Of a DNA stretch of 64,000 nt, positions 34,633-43,438 are shown piece by piece; positions within the stretch are counted from its first letter, which is position 1; each line of letters opens with the position of its first letter. The stretch spans positions 186,001 through 250,000 of the forward strand of contig JAVJSD010000013.1 in assembly GCA_040219575.1 (NCBI GenBank), given 5' to 3'. The stretch is from JAVJSD01 sp040219575. GTDB lineage: Bacteria; Planctomycetota; Planctomycetia; Pirellulales; Pirellulaceae. The position numbers and the translations under genes were made by a program. Below the pieces are notes generated by a model that made no database searches, was not told the DNA's origin, and worked only from the letters and a program-made list of their open reading frames with translations.

Positions 34633-37600
34633 GTGACCCCACGACTTATCCTATTCGCCAGCCTGTTATCGGCCGTGTTGTTCAATTCCGCCCACGGCCA
34701 ACAGCCGGTCTCGCTGATCAACGCGCGAGAGGCCGGCGGCGGCTGGAACTTCGGCAATGGACCGGAGTTTCCCGGCGCGAAGGGAAAGCTCGAGATCGAC
34801 GCCCAGTTGTACCGCGATCAGCCGGTGTTGCGGTTGGAAGGCGATTTCACCGCCGGCGGCAACTACGTGCAGGCGGCCACGCCGCTGCCCGAGACGCCGG
34901 TCGACACGGTCTCCTTCTGGATCAACGTTCCGGCCGGCGCGAGTTCGCTTCCCATCCGGCTGGTCGACGGCACGAGCCAGTGCCATCAGATCCGCCTCAA
35001 GCTGAACGACAAGGGCGGCTGGCAGAAAATCGTGCTGCCGGTGGAGGAGTACTTCCAGAAGATGGGCACCGCCGCCGCGCTCGACATCGCGGCGCAGTAC
35101 GAGAAATGGGGCGGCGCCAACGACGGCCGTTGGCATCAGCCCGGCAAGCTGCTGGTGGCGTTGCTGCCGAAGACGCTGGGCGCCGAGAGCACGTTGCTGT
35201 TTAGCGACGTGCAGTTGATCCCCAGCCCGCCCAAGACCGACGTCGCCAAGACCATCCCGCTCGACGAGTTGCTGCAGGCGGGCGAAACCGACTGGAGCTT
35301 CAACCTCGGCCAGGAGTTCCCCGGCGCCAAAGGCGGACTCGAAGTCGCCGCCGATCAACCGAGCGAAGGCAAGTTCGCCATGCGGCTGCACGCCGACTTT
35401 ACCGAAGGCGGAGCGTATGTCGGCACGCGTCGATCGCTGGAAGGCCTCGACGTGCGGGAGACCAGCGCGCTTCGCATGACGGTGCGCTCCGAGGCGACGG
35501 AGCAATTCGCCTTGCGACTGGTCGACGCCACCGGGCAATGCCACCAGCGAAAAACGATCGCCGTCACCGCCGACGGCAAGTGGCATGAGATCGAAATCCT
35601 CCCCACCAAGATCGCCGGCGGAGAACACTGGGGCGGCGCCAACGACGGCAAGTGGCACGGCCCGCTGCGCGCCGTGGAACTGATGCTCAACACGCGCAGC
35701 AGCGAGACCAACAAGCCCGAACTGCTCATTACCGACATCCGGGCCGACGTGGTCGTCGAGGCCCGCGCCGCGCCCGCGTCGTTCCGCGAGAACTTTGATT
35801 CGAAGCCGGAATTGCCCGAGGGTTGGACGGCGCAGGGCGACGTCGCCATCGCTGCACCAGGCGCCGGCGATTCGAAGGCGTCGCTCGTTCTGAAGCGTAC
35901 GCTCGAAAAGCTCTCCACCGCCACGCAGGTCGCCAGCGCCCCGCTGGCCGTCGACGCCGGTTCGTGGCAGGTGCAGTACGCCTGGAAGTCGGACCTGCAC
36001 TCGCCCGATAACTCGTATCACGCGGCGCTCTCGCTGCAGGCGCTCGACCCTGCGGGCAAGGTCCTCGAGACGCTGCCAATCGGCATCGGATTCGGAAAGC
36101 AGGATTGGCGGCAGGCATCGCAGGCGGTGTCGATTCCCGAAGGTGCGACGCGGGCGCGACTTGTCGCGCAACTGAACAAAACGTACGGCGAATTCCGTCT
36201 CGACGACCTGTCGGTTTCGCGACTCAGCCTGCAACCAATCGAACAGCGCGTCGCCCGCATCCTGCTGTCCACCGACGTCGTCGGCAATCTGTTCCTGCCC
36301 GGGCAAGAGGTCGTGTTCCATGCGACGGTCGAGGCGATCAAGCCCCTCGCACCCAGCGAGCAGGTGCTCCATTACTCGTTGCGAGACTATTGGGGCGCCG
36401 AGCAGATCGCGCCGGGCGAAGTGTCGCTCAGTCGCGGTGAGCGCAAGGACGGCCGTTTCCAGTACACGGCGGAAATCGCCCTGCCGGCGGAGAAACTCGC
36501 CGTCGGAAAATTCATGGAACTGCATGCGAGCGTACCGCAACAACTCGGCGAGCCCGCCGCGGAGTTCTCGGGACTGGCGATCCTGCCCGAGGCGCCGACA
36601 CGACAGTACGAACCGGAGCAGGTTCCCTTCACGATCCGCAACTGGGACAGCCGCATACCCGCCTACTTCCGCCTTTCGGATCGGCTGGGATTGCGGATGC
36701 TGGGTGTGTGGGGCGGATGGAAATCGAATCCGCCCTACAATCCGCACTTGCCGACGCTCGAGTTGTGCCGCGAACTCGGCGCGAAGTGGGTGACGGGAAC
36801 CCCCGCCTCGAGCGTCGAACGCAATGGCTTCAAAGAGTACAGCGAGGAGGCGCTGCGGCAGGGAATGAAGAATTTCCTCGAGGAGTACGCCGACGAGGGC
36901 CTGGCGATGATCGCCACCGGCAACGAACCGCACGGAACCGGCCAGAAGGTGCTCGACAACGTCCGCGCGTATCGTGCCATCTACGAAACCGTCAAGGAGT
37001 TCGATCCCGCGATCCACGTTATCGGCACGTCGGTCGAACCGAACGAGGAATACTTCCAGGCGGGCTATCAGAATTACCTCGACGCGTACGACTTCCACAT
37101 CTACGAGCACTACACCAAGGTCCGCCGGCAAATGGGCGAGTACCGCAAATTGATGAAGAAGTACGACGCGGTCAAGCCGATCCACTCGACCGAACTTGGC
37201 CTCAACAGTCAGGGACAAACACGGCTGGCGGCGGCTCGGGAACTAATCAAGAAGTGCACCGTCTTCTTCGCCGAAGGGGGCGCGACCGTGAGTTGGTTCA
37301 CGATTCAGTATCCCGATCCGCAAGGCAAGGCCCGCGGGCAATTCGGCGACTCGCACTGCGTGTTCGACTGCAAGTACAACCTCTACAACCCAAGGCTCGA
37401 CGCCGTCACCTACTACCACATGATCAACGGCGTGGCGGTGAAGAAGTTCCTCGACGAGCGACACTACGCCGACGGCGTGCAGGCCTACCTCTTCCGCGAC
37501 GACCAGGGGCGTTGCCTTCAGGTGCTATGGCTCGACGACGCCCGTAAGGACGTGCTCGTGCCGTTGGCCGACGGCATGGAGGTGCGGGTGACAAGCATCG

Positions 37601-37995
37601 ACGGTTCGCAGCGCGCCCTCGAGGCGGCCCGCGGCGGAGTGACGGTGACCGTTTCTGAGGATCCGGTGATGTTGCTGTACAAAGATGGCGACGCGAAGCT
37701 GCCGGAGGAGCTCGGCGCTGCGACGACGTCGCTCATCAACGCCCCCCTGCCGGTTGCGGTGGGCGGAGAGACCACGTTCACGTTGTCGGGGGAAGGGCTG
37801 ACCGTGGAAGCGCTGACGATCGAGTCGCCGCCGCAGTGGACGACGAAAGCGGTGCAGAGCGCGGAGGGCGAGGTGCGTGTCGCGATTCAATCGCCCCGTA
37901 ACACCCCGGCGCGCCAGGCAAGGCTCTCCATCGTGCAGCAAGCCGCCGGCAAACCGGTCGGCGCGATCGCGGTGGCCGTCGAGGTCGCCGACTGA
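34633..37995 (+). CDS. Large exported clan GH-A glycoside-hydrolase-like protein
   Basis: A 1120-residue protein. The GTG at 34633 gives a signal peptide (LILFASLLSAVLFNSAHG) and is preceded by AACAGGAAAA. Residues about 30-205 and 215-385 are two copies of one beta-sandwich domain (GNGPEFPGAKGKLEIDAQL versus LGQEFPGAKGGLEVAAD; both hold QCHQ and WGGANDG(R/K)WH), probably carbohydrate-binding. A third beta domain spans about 395-530. From about 660 to 960 a TIM-barrel-like region shows ATGNEPHG (E765, candidate acid/base) and IHSTELGLN (E854, candidate nucleophile), the arrangement of retaining clan GH-A enzymes, plus WFTIQYPDP. A C-terminal beta domain follows. The GH family and substrate are not recognised. 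Confidence 0.8.
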   Translation: MTPRLILFASLLSAVLFNSAHGQQPVSLINAREAGGGWNFGNGPEFPGAKGKLEIDAQLYRDQPVLRLEGDFTAGGNYVQAATPLPETPVDTVSFWINVPAGASSLPIRLVDGTSQCHQIRLKLNDKGGWQKIVLPVEEYFQKMGTAAALDIAAQYEKWGGANDGRWHQPGKLLVALLPKTLGAESTLLFSDVQLIPSPPKTDVAKTIPLDELLQAGETDWSFNLGQEFPGAKGGLEVAADQPSEGKFAMRLHADFTEGGAYVGTRRSLEGLDVRETSALRMTVRSEATEQFALRLVDATGQCHQRKTIAVTADGKWHEIEILPTKIAGGEHWGGANDGKWHGPLRAVELMLNTRSSETNKPELLITDIRADVVVEARAAPASFRENFDSKPELPEGWTAQGDVAIAAPGAGDSKASLVLKRTLEKLSTATQVASAPLAVDAGSWQVQYAWKSDLHSPDNSYHAALSLQALDPAGKVLETLPIGIGFGKQDWRQASQAVSIPEGATRARLVAQLNKTYGEFRLDDLSVSRLSLQPIEQRVARILLSTDVVGNLFLPGQEVVFHATVEAIKPLAPSEQVLHYSLRDYWGAEQIAPGEVSLSRGERKDGRFQYTAEIALPAEKLAVGKFMELHASVPQQLGEPAAEFSGLAILPEAPTRQYEPEQVPFTIRNWDSRIPAYFRLSDRLGLRMLGVWGGWKSNPPYNPHLPTLELCRELGAKWVTGTPASSVERNGFKEYSEEALRQGMKNFLEEYADEGLAMIATGNEPHGTGQKVLDNVRAYRAIYETVKEFDPAIHVIGTSVEPNEEYFQAGYQNYLDAYDFHIYEHYTKVRRQMGEYRKLMKKYDAVKPIHSTELGLNSQGQTRLAAARELIKKCTVFFAEGGATVSWFTIQYPDPQGKARGQFGDSHCVFDCKYNLYNPRLDAVTYYHMINGVAVKKFLDERHYADGVQAYLFRDDQGRCLQVLWLDDARKDVLVPLADGMEVRVTSIDGSQRALEAARGGVTVTVSEDPVMLLYKDGDAKLPEELGAATTSLINAPLPVAVGGETTFTLSGEGLTVEALTIESPPQWTTKAVQSAEGEVRVAIQSPRNTPARQARLSIVQQAAGKPVGAIAVAVEVAD

Positions 37996-38058
37996 AGGTC
38001 GGCCGAAAATAATCGTTCGGCGGCGCGTCTGCCGGAGGAGGGCGGGGCTCGTTCCGGC

Positions 38059-39336
38059 CTACCTCAACCTCCGAGCGACGATTACTCCGTCACGAAGGTC
38101 GTCTGCCCGGACCTCGACCAGTTTGCCAATCAGGCTCTCGTCGCCGGGAAACTCCACCGGGGCGTAGCGGCAGGCGGTGCCGACAACGTGGCCCGGGCGA
38201 TCCTCGCTGGCGCCTTCAACCAGCACCGTCAGATCGCCGCCGAGGAGACCGCGGAAATAGCGGTCGCGCAGCTGCGTTTCGATCTCCGCCAATCGCCGAC
38301 CACGTTCGGAGCGAATCGCCTTGGGAACCTGCTCGCCCATTTCGGCGGCCGGTGTGCCTCGGCGTGCGCTGAACGGGAAGATGTGAATCTTCGAGAAGCC
38401 CGCCTCGCGGCTGACGCGGCAGGTGGCCTGGAAATCCTCCTCCGTCTCACCGGGAAAGCCGACGATCACGTCGGTCGTCAGCGCCGGCCGGTCCAGCGAC
38501 TCCGTCAGCAGTCGACAGCGATCCAGAAATCGCCGCGCGCCCCAGCGGCGTTTCATCCGCCGCAGCACGCTGTCCGAACCGCTTTGCAGGCAGACGTGCA
38601 AGTGCGGGCAAACGCGATCGGGGAACTCGCCCAGCACGTCGACTAGCTCCCGCGTCACTTCGGTCGCCTCGATGCTGGAAAGCCGCACACGGAAGTCGCC
38701 GTCAAGCGCGACGATCTTCCGCACCAGATGCGAGAGCCGCACCCACTCGGCCTTCGGCTTCTGGAAATTGCGGTCGACGCCGTAGTGCCCCAGGTGAACG
38801 CCGGTCAGCACGATCTCGCGGTAGCCATTGTCCACCAGCCGCAGCACTTCGTCGAGGATGTGCTCGACTGGCCGGCTCGTCATCTGCGGCCGCACCTGCG
38901 GAATGATGCAATAGCTGCACCGCAGCAGGCAGCCGTCCTGCACCTTCACATACGCCCGGCTGCGCGTGCCGAATTGCGAGATGCCCGTGGGAATGTCGAT
39001 CACGCCGAAGCGGGCCAGCAGGTCGGGTAGTTCGCGTTTGTCGGTCACCACCTCGGCCACGCCCGGCAGTGCGGCGACCGCCGCCGGATCGCGCGTGGCG
39101 TAGCAGCCCATCACCACGATGCGGGCATGCGGATTGTCGCGGTTCAATCGGCGGATGATCTGCCGGCTCTTGGAGTCGCCTTCCCCCGTCACCGTGCAGG
39201 TATTCACCAGGCAGAGCTCGGCCTGCTCGTCGCCCTCCGCCTCGCGGTAGCCAAGTCCCTCCAGCCCTTCGCGCACGTATTGCGTCTCGTACTGGTTCAC
39301 CTTGCAGCCCAGCGTGACGGTTTTGAGCAGTGCCAT
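38059..39336 (-). CDS. mtaB: tRNA t6A37 methylthiotransferase
   Basis: A 425-residue radical-SAM enzyme that adds a methylthio group to t6A at position 37 of tRNAs reading ANN codons. It shows the UPF0004 domain (TLGCKVNQYETQ, CLVNTCTVTGEGD, VVMGCYATRDP), the radical-SAM cluster motif CLLRCSYC (CxxxCxxC) within VKVQDGCLLRCSYCIIPQVR, and a C-terminal TRAM domain (about residues 365-425). The LGCKVN opening and the QVRP text favour MtaB over MiaB or RimO. The ATG at 39336 begins MALLKTVTLGCKVNQ; the upstream codons read through a repeat and are not protein-like. The gene stands alone; no Shine-Dalgarno sequence is visible at the start. Confidence 0.93.
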   Translation of the reverse strand: MALLKTVTLGCKVNQYETQYVREGLEGLGYREAEGDEQAELCLVNTCTVTGEGDSKSRQIIRRLNRDNPHARIVVMGCYATRDPAAVAALPGVAEVVTDKRELPDLLARFGVIDIPTGISQFGTRSRAYVKVQDGCLLRCSYCIIPQVRPQMTSRPVEHILDEVLRLVDNGYREIVLTGVHLGHYGVDRNFQKPKAEWVRLSHLVRKIVALDGDFRVRLSSIEATEVTRELVDVLGEFPDRVCPHLHVCLQSGSDSVLRRMKRRWGARRFLDRCRLLTESLDRPALTTDVIVGFPGETEEDFQATCRVSREAGFSKIHIFPFSARRGTPAAEMGEQVPKAIRSERGRRLAEIETQLRDRYFRGLLGGDLTVLVEGASEDRPGHVVGTACRYAPVEFPGDESLIGKLVEVRADDLRDGVIVARRLR

Positions 39337-39337
39337 C

Positions 39338-39372
39338 GGAAGGATGAAGGTGGAAGGTTGCGGGATGAAGAT
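39338..39372. repeat. 'AAGGATGAAGG' text-like repeat
   Basis: GGAAGGATGAAGGTGGAAGG followed by TTGCGGGATGAAGAT lies directly upstream of the mtaB start. A second member, GAAGGATGAGCCAGGAAGGA, lies at about 32810-32829, at the end of the permease gene. The units are purine-rich (A/G)GGATGA. Confidence 0.65.
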
Positions 39373-39546
39373 CAATGGCCGCCAAGATTCACTTGGACGC
39401 CGCGAATGGGTCTTTAAGGATAGTGGATTGCGTATGGCGACAGAAGGCGACAACGATGGGTGAAGCAGTCGGAGCAGCGCTGGAGTTGGCGATTTTCGTC
39501 GTCGATGTCGTGTGGTTGTTCAAATGGCGGCATGAGGAGGACGACG

Positions 39547-39681
39547 ATGTGCGGATTGGCCGAACTGGCGGCGGAAATCGTCCTGGACGTGGCGCTCGAC
39601 GCGGCGACGTCGTGGTGGCAGCCTGCCGAGCAGCAGAAGCCGCCGAAGCCGGAAATGGATCCACCTCAAAAGACGTCCTGA
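39547..39681 (+). CDS. Small hypothetical protein (doubtful)
   Basis: A 44-codon frame starting MCGLAELAAEIVLDVALDAA and ending in a Pro/Lys-rich tail (KPPKPEMDPPQKTS). It is supported only by a strong GAGGAGGACGACG site in front of the ATG and by its amphipathic, acidic N-terminal helix. The repeat element starts exactly at its stop codon. An overlapping frame upstream (from 39456, MGEAVGAALELAIFVVDVVW) has a membrane-like start and could be the first part of a frameshifted or coupled pair. Confidence 0.3.
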   Translation: MCGLAELAAEIVLDVALDAATSWWQPAEQQKPPKPEMDPPQKTS

Positions 39682-39857
39682 GCCGCGGGGTTTATCCCCG
39701 CGCAGGTGGCGATTGGTACACGCGCTGCCGTGATCTTCCGGGTTGAATGCCTAACGGCTCGCTCGGCGCGGCGTGTCACTGCGGGGACGCGAAGGAGGTG
39801 GCGGAGCGGGGATTCGCGGGACGCCGCCGCGAGGCGCGGGGACAAGCCCCGCGGCTC
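39680..39857. repeat. Inverted-pair element, copy B
   Basis: Left part GAGCCGCGGGGTTTATCCCC with GCGCAGGTGGCGATTGGTAC after it; right part GCGCGGGGACAAGCCCCGCG at 39834-39853, inverted. Compare 13168-13296 (same left extension) and 54233-54400. Confidence 0.75.
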
Positions 39858-39871
39858 GGGAGATTAAACCG

Positions 39872-40225
39872 TCAATCCACCGGTTCGATCGAGGCGGACA
39901 TCGAGCCCTTGCAGCGGCCGATGTGCGCGTCCTTGCCGAAGGCGTGGATCTGGTCGCGCTTCAATTCGGCATGCTCCATGGTCGTCGTCAGGCAGACGGC
40001 CTTGCCCGCCGTATCCACCTGCACGGCGATCTCGTAGGCCTGCTCCAACGGGTGGCCGAAGAGCGACATCATCATGTGGATGACGTAATCGTAGGTGTGG
40101 TCGTCGTCGTCCCACAGGATCACGTTGTACCGCGGCTGACGGCGCGGTTTCGCCTTCCGCTTCTGCTTGCGGCGCCGCTTCTCCTCGACGACCGCGACGA
40201 CGGTTTGTTCAAATTCCTCGGGCAT
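39872..40225 (-). CDS. clpS: ATP-dependent Clp protease adaptor ClpS
   Basis: A 117-residue N-end-rule adaptor that delivers proteins with destabilising N-terminal residues to ClpAP/ClpCP; cytosolic. The core PRYNVILWDDDDHTYDYVIHMM matches the ClpS motif (Y.VIL.NDD.(T/H)..YV), with Asp in place of the usual Asn-Asp pair, as seen in some bacterial ClpS2-like proteins. It continues with LFGHPLEQAYEIAVQVDTAG and the MEHAELKRDQI helix (the E.AE.K element). The first 30 residues are a basic Lys/Arg-rich tail that is longer than usual. The start is the ATG at 40225. It is divergent from the M20 peptidase gene; no clpA lies in the window. Confidence 0.88.
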   Translation of the reverse strand: MPEEFEQTVVAVVEEKRRRKQKRKAKPRRQPRYNVILWDDDDHTYDYVIHMMMSLFGHPLEQAYEIAVQVDTAGKAVCLTTTMEHAELKRDQIHAFGKDAHIGRCKGSMSASIEPVD

Positions 40226-40357
40226 GGTCTCTGCTGCCGAAAAAGCCCTCTCGTTTCGCCACGCATCTTGTCGTGGTCGGCGACGGTCACCCCGTGTCGT
40301 CCGCCGCACCAGTTCGTATTATATTGAACCGCCCCGCGCGAGGCAAAAGATAGTTCT

Positions 40358-41755
40358 ATGTCGAAAATTGACGAATACTTACAGCAACAGGCCGAGACTT
40401 TCCAGCAGCAACTGTGCGACCTGCTGCGGATCGCTAGCGTCAGTACGGACAGCCAGTTCGCCGGCGAAGTTCGCCGAGCCGGACAGTGGGTGGCCGACCA
40501 CTTCGCCGGCATCGGCCTGAAGACGGAGCTGGTCGAAACCGGCACGCATCCGATCGTGTTCGCCGAGTCGCCGCCGGTCGAGGGAGCGCCGACCGTGCTG
40601 GTGTACGGACACTACGACGTGCAGCCGCCCGACCCGCTGGACGAGTGGATCACGCCCCCCTTCGAGCCCACGATCCGCAACGGCAACGTCTACGCCCGCG
40701 GCGCCACCGACGATAAGGGGCAGATGCTCACGCACGTGCTCAGCGCCGGGGCCTGGCAGCAGGTCGAGGGACGTCTGCCGGTGCAGCTCAAGTTCCTCAT
40801 CGAGGGGGAAGAGGAATGCGGCGGCGAGGCGCTGCACAAGATGCTCGGCGGCGGGCTCGATGCGCCGCGGGGACCAAAGTGGCTGGACCGCCTGGCCTGC
40901 GATGTGGTGGTGATCAGCGACACCTCGCAGTTCGGCCCGGGGCAGCCGGCCGTCACCTACGGACTGCGCGGCATCGCCTACTTCGAACTGCGGCTGACCG
41001 GCCCCAAGCAGGATTTGCACAGCGGCACGTTCGGCGGCGGCGTGATGAACCCCATCAACGCGCTGGCGAAAATGCTGGCGGCGCTGGTCGATGACCAGGG
41101 GCGGATTCAGGTTCCCGGTTTCTACGACGATGTTCGTGAGTTGACCGCGCAGGAGCGGAAGCAACTGGCCGAGTTGTCCTTCGACGAGGCGAACTTCATG
41201 CGGCAAATCGGTGTCGAGGCTGTCGGCGGCGAGGCGGGCTTCACCACGCTCGAACGGCGCTGGGCCCGTCCCACCTGCGACATCAACGGCGTGTGGGGCG
41301 GCTACCAGAAAGAAGGCGCCAAAACGGTGCTGCCCGCCAAGGCGGCCGCCAAGTTCAGCTTCCGCCTGGTGCCGGATCAGGATCCCCAGAAAATCGCGAA
41401 GAGTCTGCGCGCGATGCTCGAGAAGTTATGTCCGAGCGGCATCAAGATGGAGTTCATCGACGTGCACGGCGCGCCGGGTTTCGTGGCGCCGCTCGACAGT
41501 CCTTACATGGCGGCCGCCGCCGACGCCATCGAGCACGGCTTCGGCACGCGTCCCGTGATGATTCGCGAGGGCGGTTCGATCCCGGTCGTGACCGACTTCC
41601 ACCACAAGCTGGGCGCCGACGTGCTGCTATTGGGCTGGGGGCTCGACGACGACAACACGCACAGCCCCAACGAAAAATTTCACCTCGCCGATTTCCACCG
41701 CGGCATCAAGGCCAGCGCCAAGCTGTGGCAGACCCTCAGCGAGATCAAGAAGTGA
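40358..41755 (+). CDS. M20 family metallopeptidase (dipeptidase-type)
   Basis: A 465-residue cytosolic zinc-dependent exopeptidase. Visible ligands and catalytic residues: YGHYDVQPPDP (His ligand and supporting Asp), YARGATDDKGQ (bridging Asp), IEGEEECGG (catalytic Glu pair) and a late HSPNEKF (last His ligand). The dimerisation domain lies about residues 200-340, with DLHSGTFGGGVMNP. The length and the QPPDPLDEW text fit the M20A/M20F dipeptidase group; the peptide specificity is unknown. The ATG follows AAAAGATAG and an A/T-rich TATTATATT that may be part of its promoter (40317-40325). Confidence 0.92.
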   Translation: MSKIDEYLQQQAETFQQQLCDLLRIASVSTDSQFAGEVRRAGQWVADHFAGIGLKTELVETGTHPIVFAESPPVEGAPTVLVYGHYDVQPPDPLDEWITPPFEPTIRNGNVYARGATDDKGQMLTHVLSAGAWQQVEGRLPVQLKFLIEGEEECGGEALHKMLGGGLDAPRGPKWLDRLACDVVVISDTSQFGPGQPAVTYGLRGIAYFELRLTGPKQDLHSGTFGGGVMNPINALAKMLAALVDDQGRIQVPGFYDDVRELTAQERKQLAELSFDEANFMRQIGVEAVGGEAGFTTLERRWARPTCDINGVWGGYQKEGAKTVLPAKAAAKFSFRLVPDQDPQKIAKSLRAMLEKLCPSGIKMEFIDVHGAPGFVAPLDSPYMAAAADAIEHGFGTRPVMIREGGSIPVVTDFHHKLGADVLLLGWGLDDDNTHSPNEKFHLADFHRGIKASAKLWQTLSEIKK

Positions 41756-41779
41756 ACGGCTTATCCGCGGGGCAAGAGC

Positions 41780-41988
41780 GTCCGCGGATTTCCGCAGACG
41801 AACGCAGATTTGTTCTTGAAGATGAGTGGTTTCTCTTGGCGATCCCACAGCGTAGACAGGACATCGCAGTAGAGACCCTGGCGATCCTTCTTCCAGCAAT
41901 ACCCAGTCCAACAATCCGACGGGTGGAAATTTTTTACAATGTCTTCTGACTTTCATCTGCGGACATCCGCGTAAATCTGCGGACGACC
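41780..41988. repeat. Inverted pair of the 'ATCTGCGGACATCCGCG' text-like repeat
   Basis: 41780-41811 (GTCCGCGGATTTCCGCAGAC and on) is a diverged reverse complement of 41952-41988 (TTCATCTGCGGACATCCGCG and on). About 140 bp lie between. The pair fills the gap between the peptidase and serS genes. Related to 33321-33359. Confidence 0.75.
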
Positions 41989-42031
41989 TGCCTCTCCACG
42001 ACTTTTTCACAAACCTCCCAGGCAGAATCCT

Positions 42032-43309
42032 ATGCTGGATCGCAAGTTCATCATCGAGAACGTCGAAGCCGTCAAGCGGAACTGCGTCAACCGCAACATC
42101 ACGGCCGACGTCGACAAACTGGTCGAGCTCGAAACGGCCCGGCGCGAGAAGAGCACGCTGGCCCAGGATCTGAACCGGCAGGCGAACGAGGTCTCCAAGA
42201 AGATCGGCAAGGCGAAGCCGGAGGAGCGCGACGCCATCAAGGAGGAAGGCCGCAAGCTGCGCGAGCAGAAAGACGCCGCCCAGGCCGAGCACGACGCGCT
42301 GGAGCAACAGATTCTCGCCATCCAGACGCTGATCCCCAACCAGTCGCACCCCGAAGCGCCGGTCGGCGTCGACGACAAGGCGAACTTGGAAGTCCGGCGC
42401 GGCAAACACGACGTGCCGAAGTTCGACTTCACGCCGCTCGACCATGTCGCCCTCGGCGAGAAACACAACCTCATCGACCTGGAAGGGGGCGCGCGGACCA
42501 CCGGCCATGGCTTCTACTTCCTCAAGAATGAGGCCGTGCTGTTGGAGCTCGCGCTGCAGCAGTTCGCCGTGCATCTACTCATCGGCGAGGGCTTCACCCC
42601 CACCATCACGCCCGACCTGGCGCAAGACAAAATCCTGGAGGGCATCGGCTTCAATCCTCGCGGGCCGGAGACGCAGGTTTACAGCGTCGAGGGGACGAAT
42701 CTCAGCCTGGTCGGCACCGCCGAAATCACGCTGGGCGGGCTGTACGCCGACCAGACGCTCGAGGCGGAGGAACTGCCGATCAAAATCTGCGGCATCAGCC
42801 ACTGCTACCGCACCGAGGCCGGCGCCCACGGCCGCGCCACCCGCGGCATCTACCGCGTGCACCAGTTCACCAAGGTCGAGATGTTCGCCTTCACGCGGCC
42901 GGAGCAGAGCGATGAAATGCACGACTACCTGTGCGGCCTGGAATGCCGCATCTTCGACGAATTGGGCGTCCCCTACCGCGTGGTCGACACGGCCACCGGC
43001 GACCTGGGCGGCCCCGCCTATCGCAAGTTCGACCTGGAGGCCTGGATGCCCGGCCGCGGCGAAGGGGGCGACTGGGGCGAGGTGACCAGCACCAGCAACT
43101 GCACCGACTACCAGTCGCGGCGACTGAACACGCGTTTCCGCACCAAGGGCGAGAAGGGAACGCAGTTCGTGCACACGCTCAACGGCACGGCGGTGGCCAT
43201 CAGCCGCGCCTTGATCGCCGTGCTGGAAAACAACCAGCAGGCCGACGGCGGCATCGTCGTGCCCGAAGTCCTCCGCCCTTACGTCGGCAAAGACCGAATC
43301 GGCGGTTGA
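42032..43309 (+). CDS. serS: Seryl-tRNA synthetase
   Basis: A 425-residue class II synthetase that charges tRNA-Ser (and tRNA-Sec where present); cytosolic homodimer. The N-terminal coiled-coil arm (about residues 25-105, rich in Lys/Glu/Gln heptads) binds the tRNA variable loop. Catalytic motifs: motif 1 region PTITPDLAQ, motif 2 CYRTEAGAHGRATRGIYRVH with QFTKVEMF after it, and motif 3 NGTAVAISRALIAVLENNQQ with DGGIVVPEVLRPY. TSTSNCTDYQSRRLNTRF is the Ser-binding segment. Length is normal. The ATG is preceded by AGGCAGAATCC. Alone on its strand, convergent with the next gene. Confidence 0.97.
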   Translation: MLDRKFIIENVEAVKRNCVNRNITADVDKLVELETARREKSTLAQDLNRQANEVSKKIGKAKPEERDAIKEEGRKLREQKDAAQAEHDALEQQILAIQTLIPNQSHPEAPVGVDDKANLEVRRGKHDVPKFDFTPLDHVALGEKHNLIDLEGGARTTGHGFYFLKNEAVLLELALQQFAVHLLIGEGFTPTITPDLAQDKILEGIGFNPRGPETQVYSVEGTNLSLVGTAEITLGGLYADQTLEAEELPIKICGISHCYRTEAGAHGRATRGIYRVHQFTKVEMFAFTRPEQSDEMHDYLCGLECRIFDELGVPYRVVDTATGDLGGPAYRKFDLEAWMPGRGEGGDWGEVTSTSNCTDYQSRRLNTRFRTKGEKGTQFVHTLNGTAVAISRALIAVLENNQQADGGIVVPEVLRPYVGKDRIGG

Positions 43310-43438
43310 ATCTCATGGCGTATCGGCCAGCTTGACCTTTTGTGCAATGCGCGCGACGCCACGGTCCACGCGTGCGTCAGGCGATGCCTGACCCACGTTG
43401 ACTGGCGCTCCACCACTTCCTGGCGCCGGCATTGCCGC

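Larger units (their letters stand above)
39373..39871. other. Intergenic region with repeat element B and one small doubtful gene
   Basis: Between the mtaB start and the clpS stop. It holds a weak 44-codon candidate gene (39547-39681) and the second copy of the inverted-pair element (39680-39857). No other feature was recognised. Confidence 0.45.

Noticed and set aside
34666..37218. An 850-codon minus-strand open frame
   Set aside because: It is antisense to the glycoside-hydrolase-like gene, with Arg/Val/Gln-rich shadow composition and no motif.
39456..39746. A second small gene with a membrane-like start (MGEAVGAALELAIFVVDVVW)
   Set aside because: Its C-terminal half turns into an Arg/Gly-rich shadow and runs into a repeat. 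It could be the 5' part of a frameshifted pair with 39547-39681, but the evidence is too thin.
33321..41988. Possible CRISPR repeats because of recurring ATCTGCGGA units
   Set aside because: The units are not evenly spaced, differ in sequence, have no unique spacers of constant length, and no cas genes are present.
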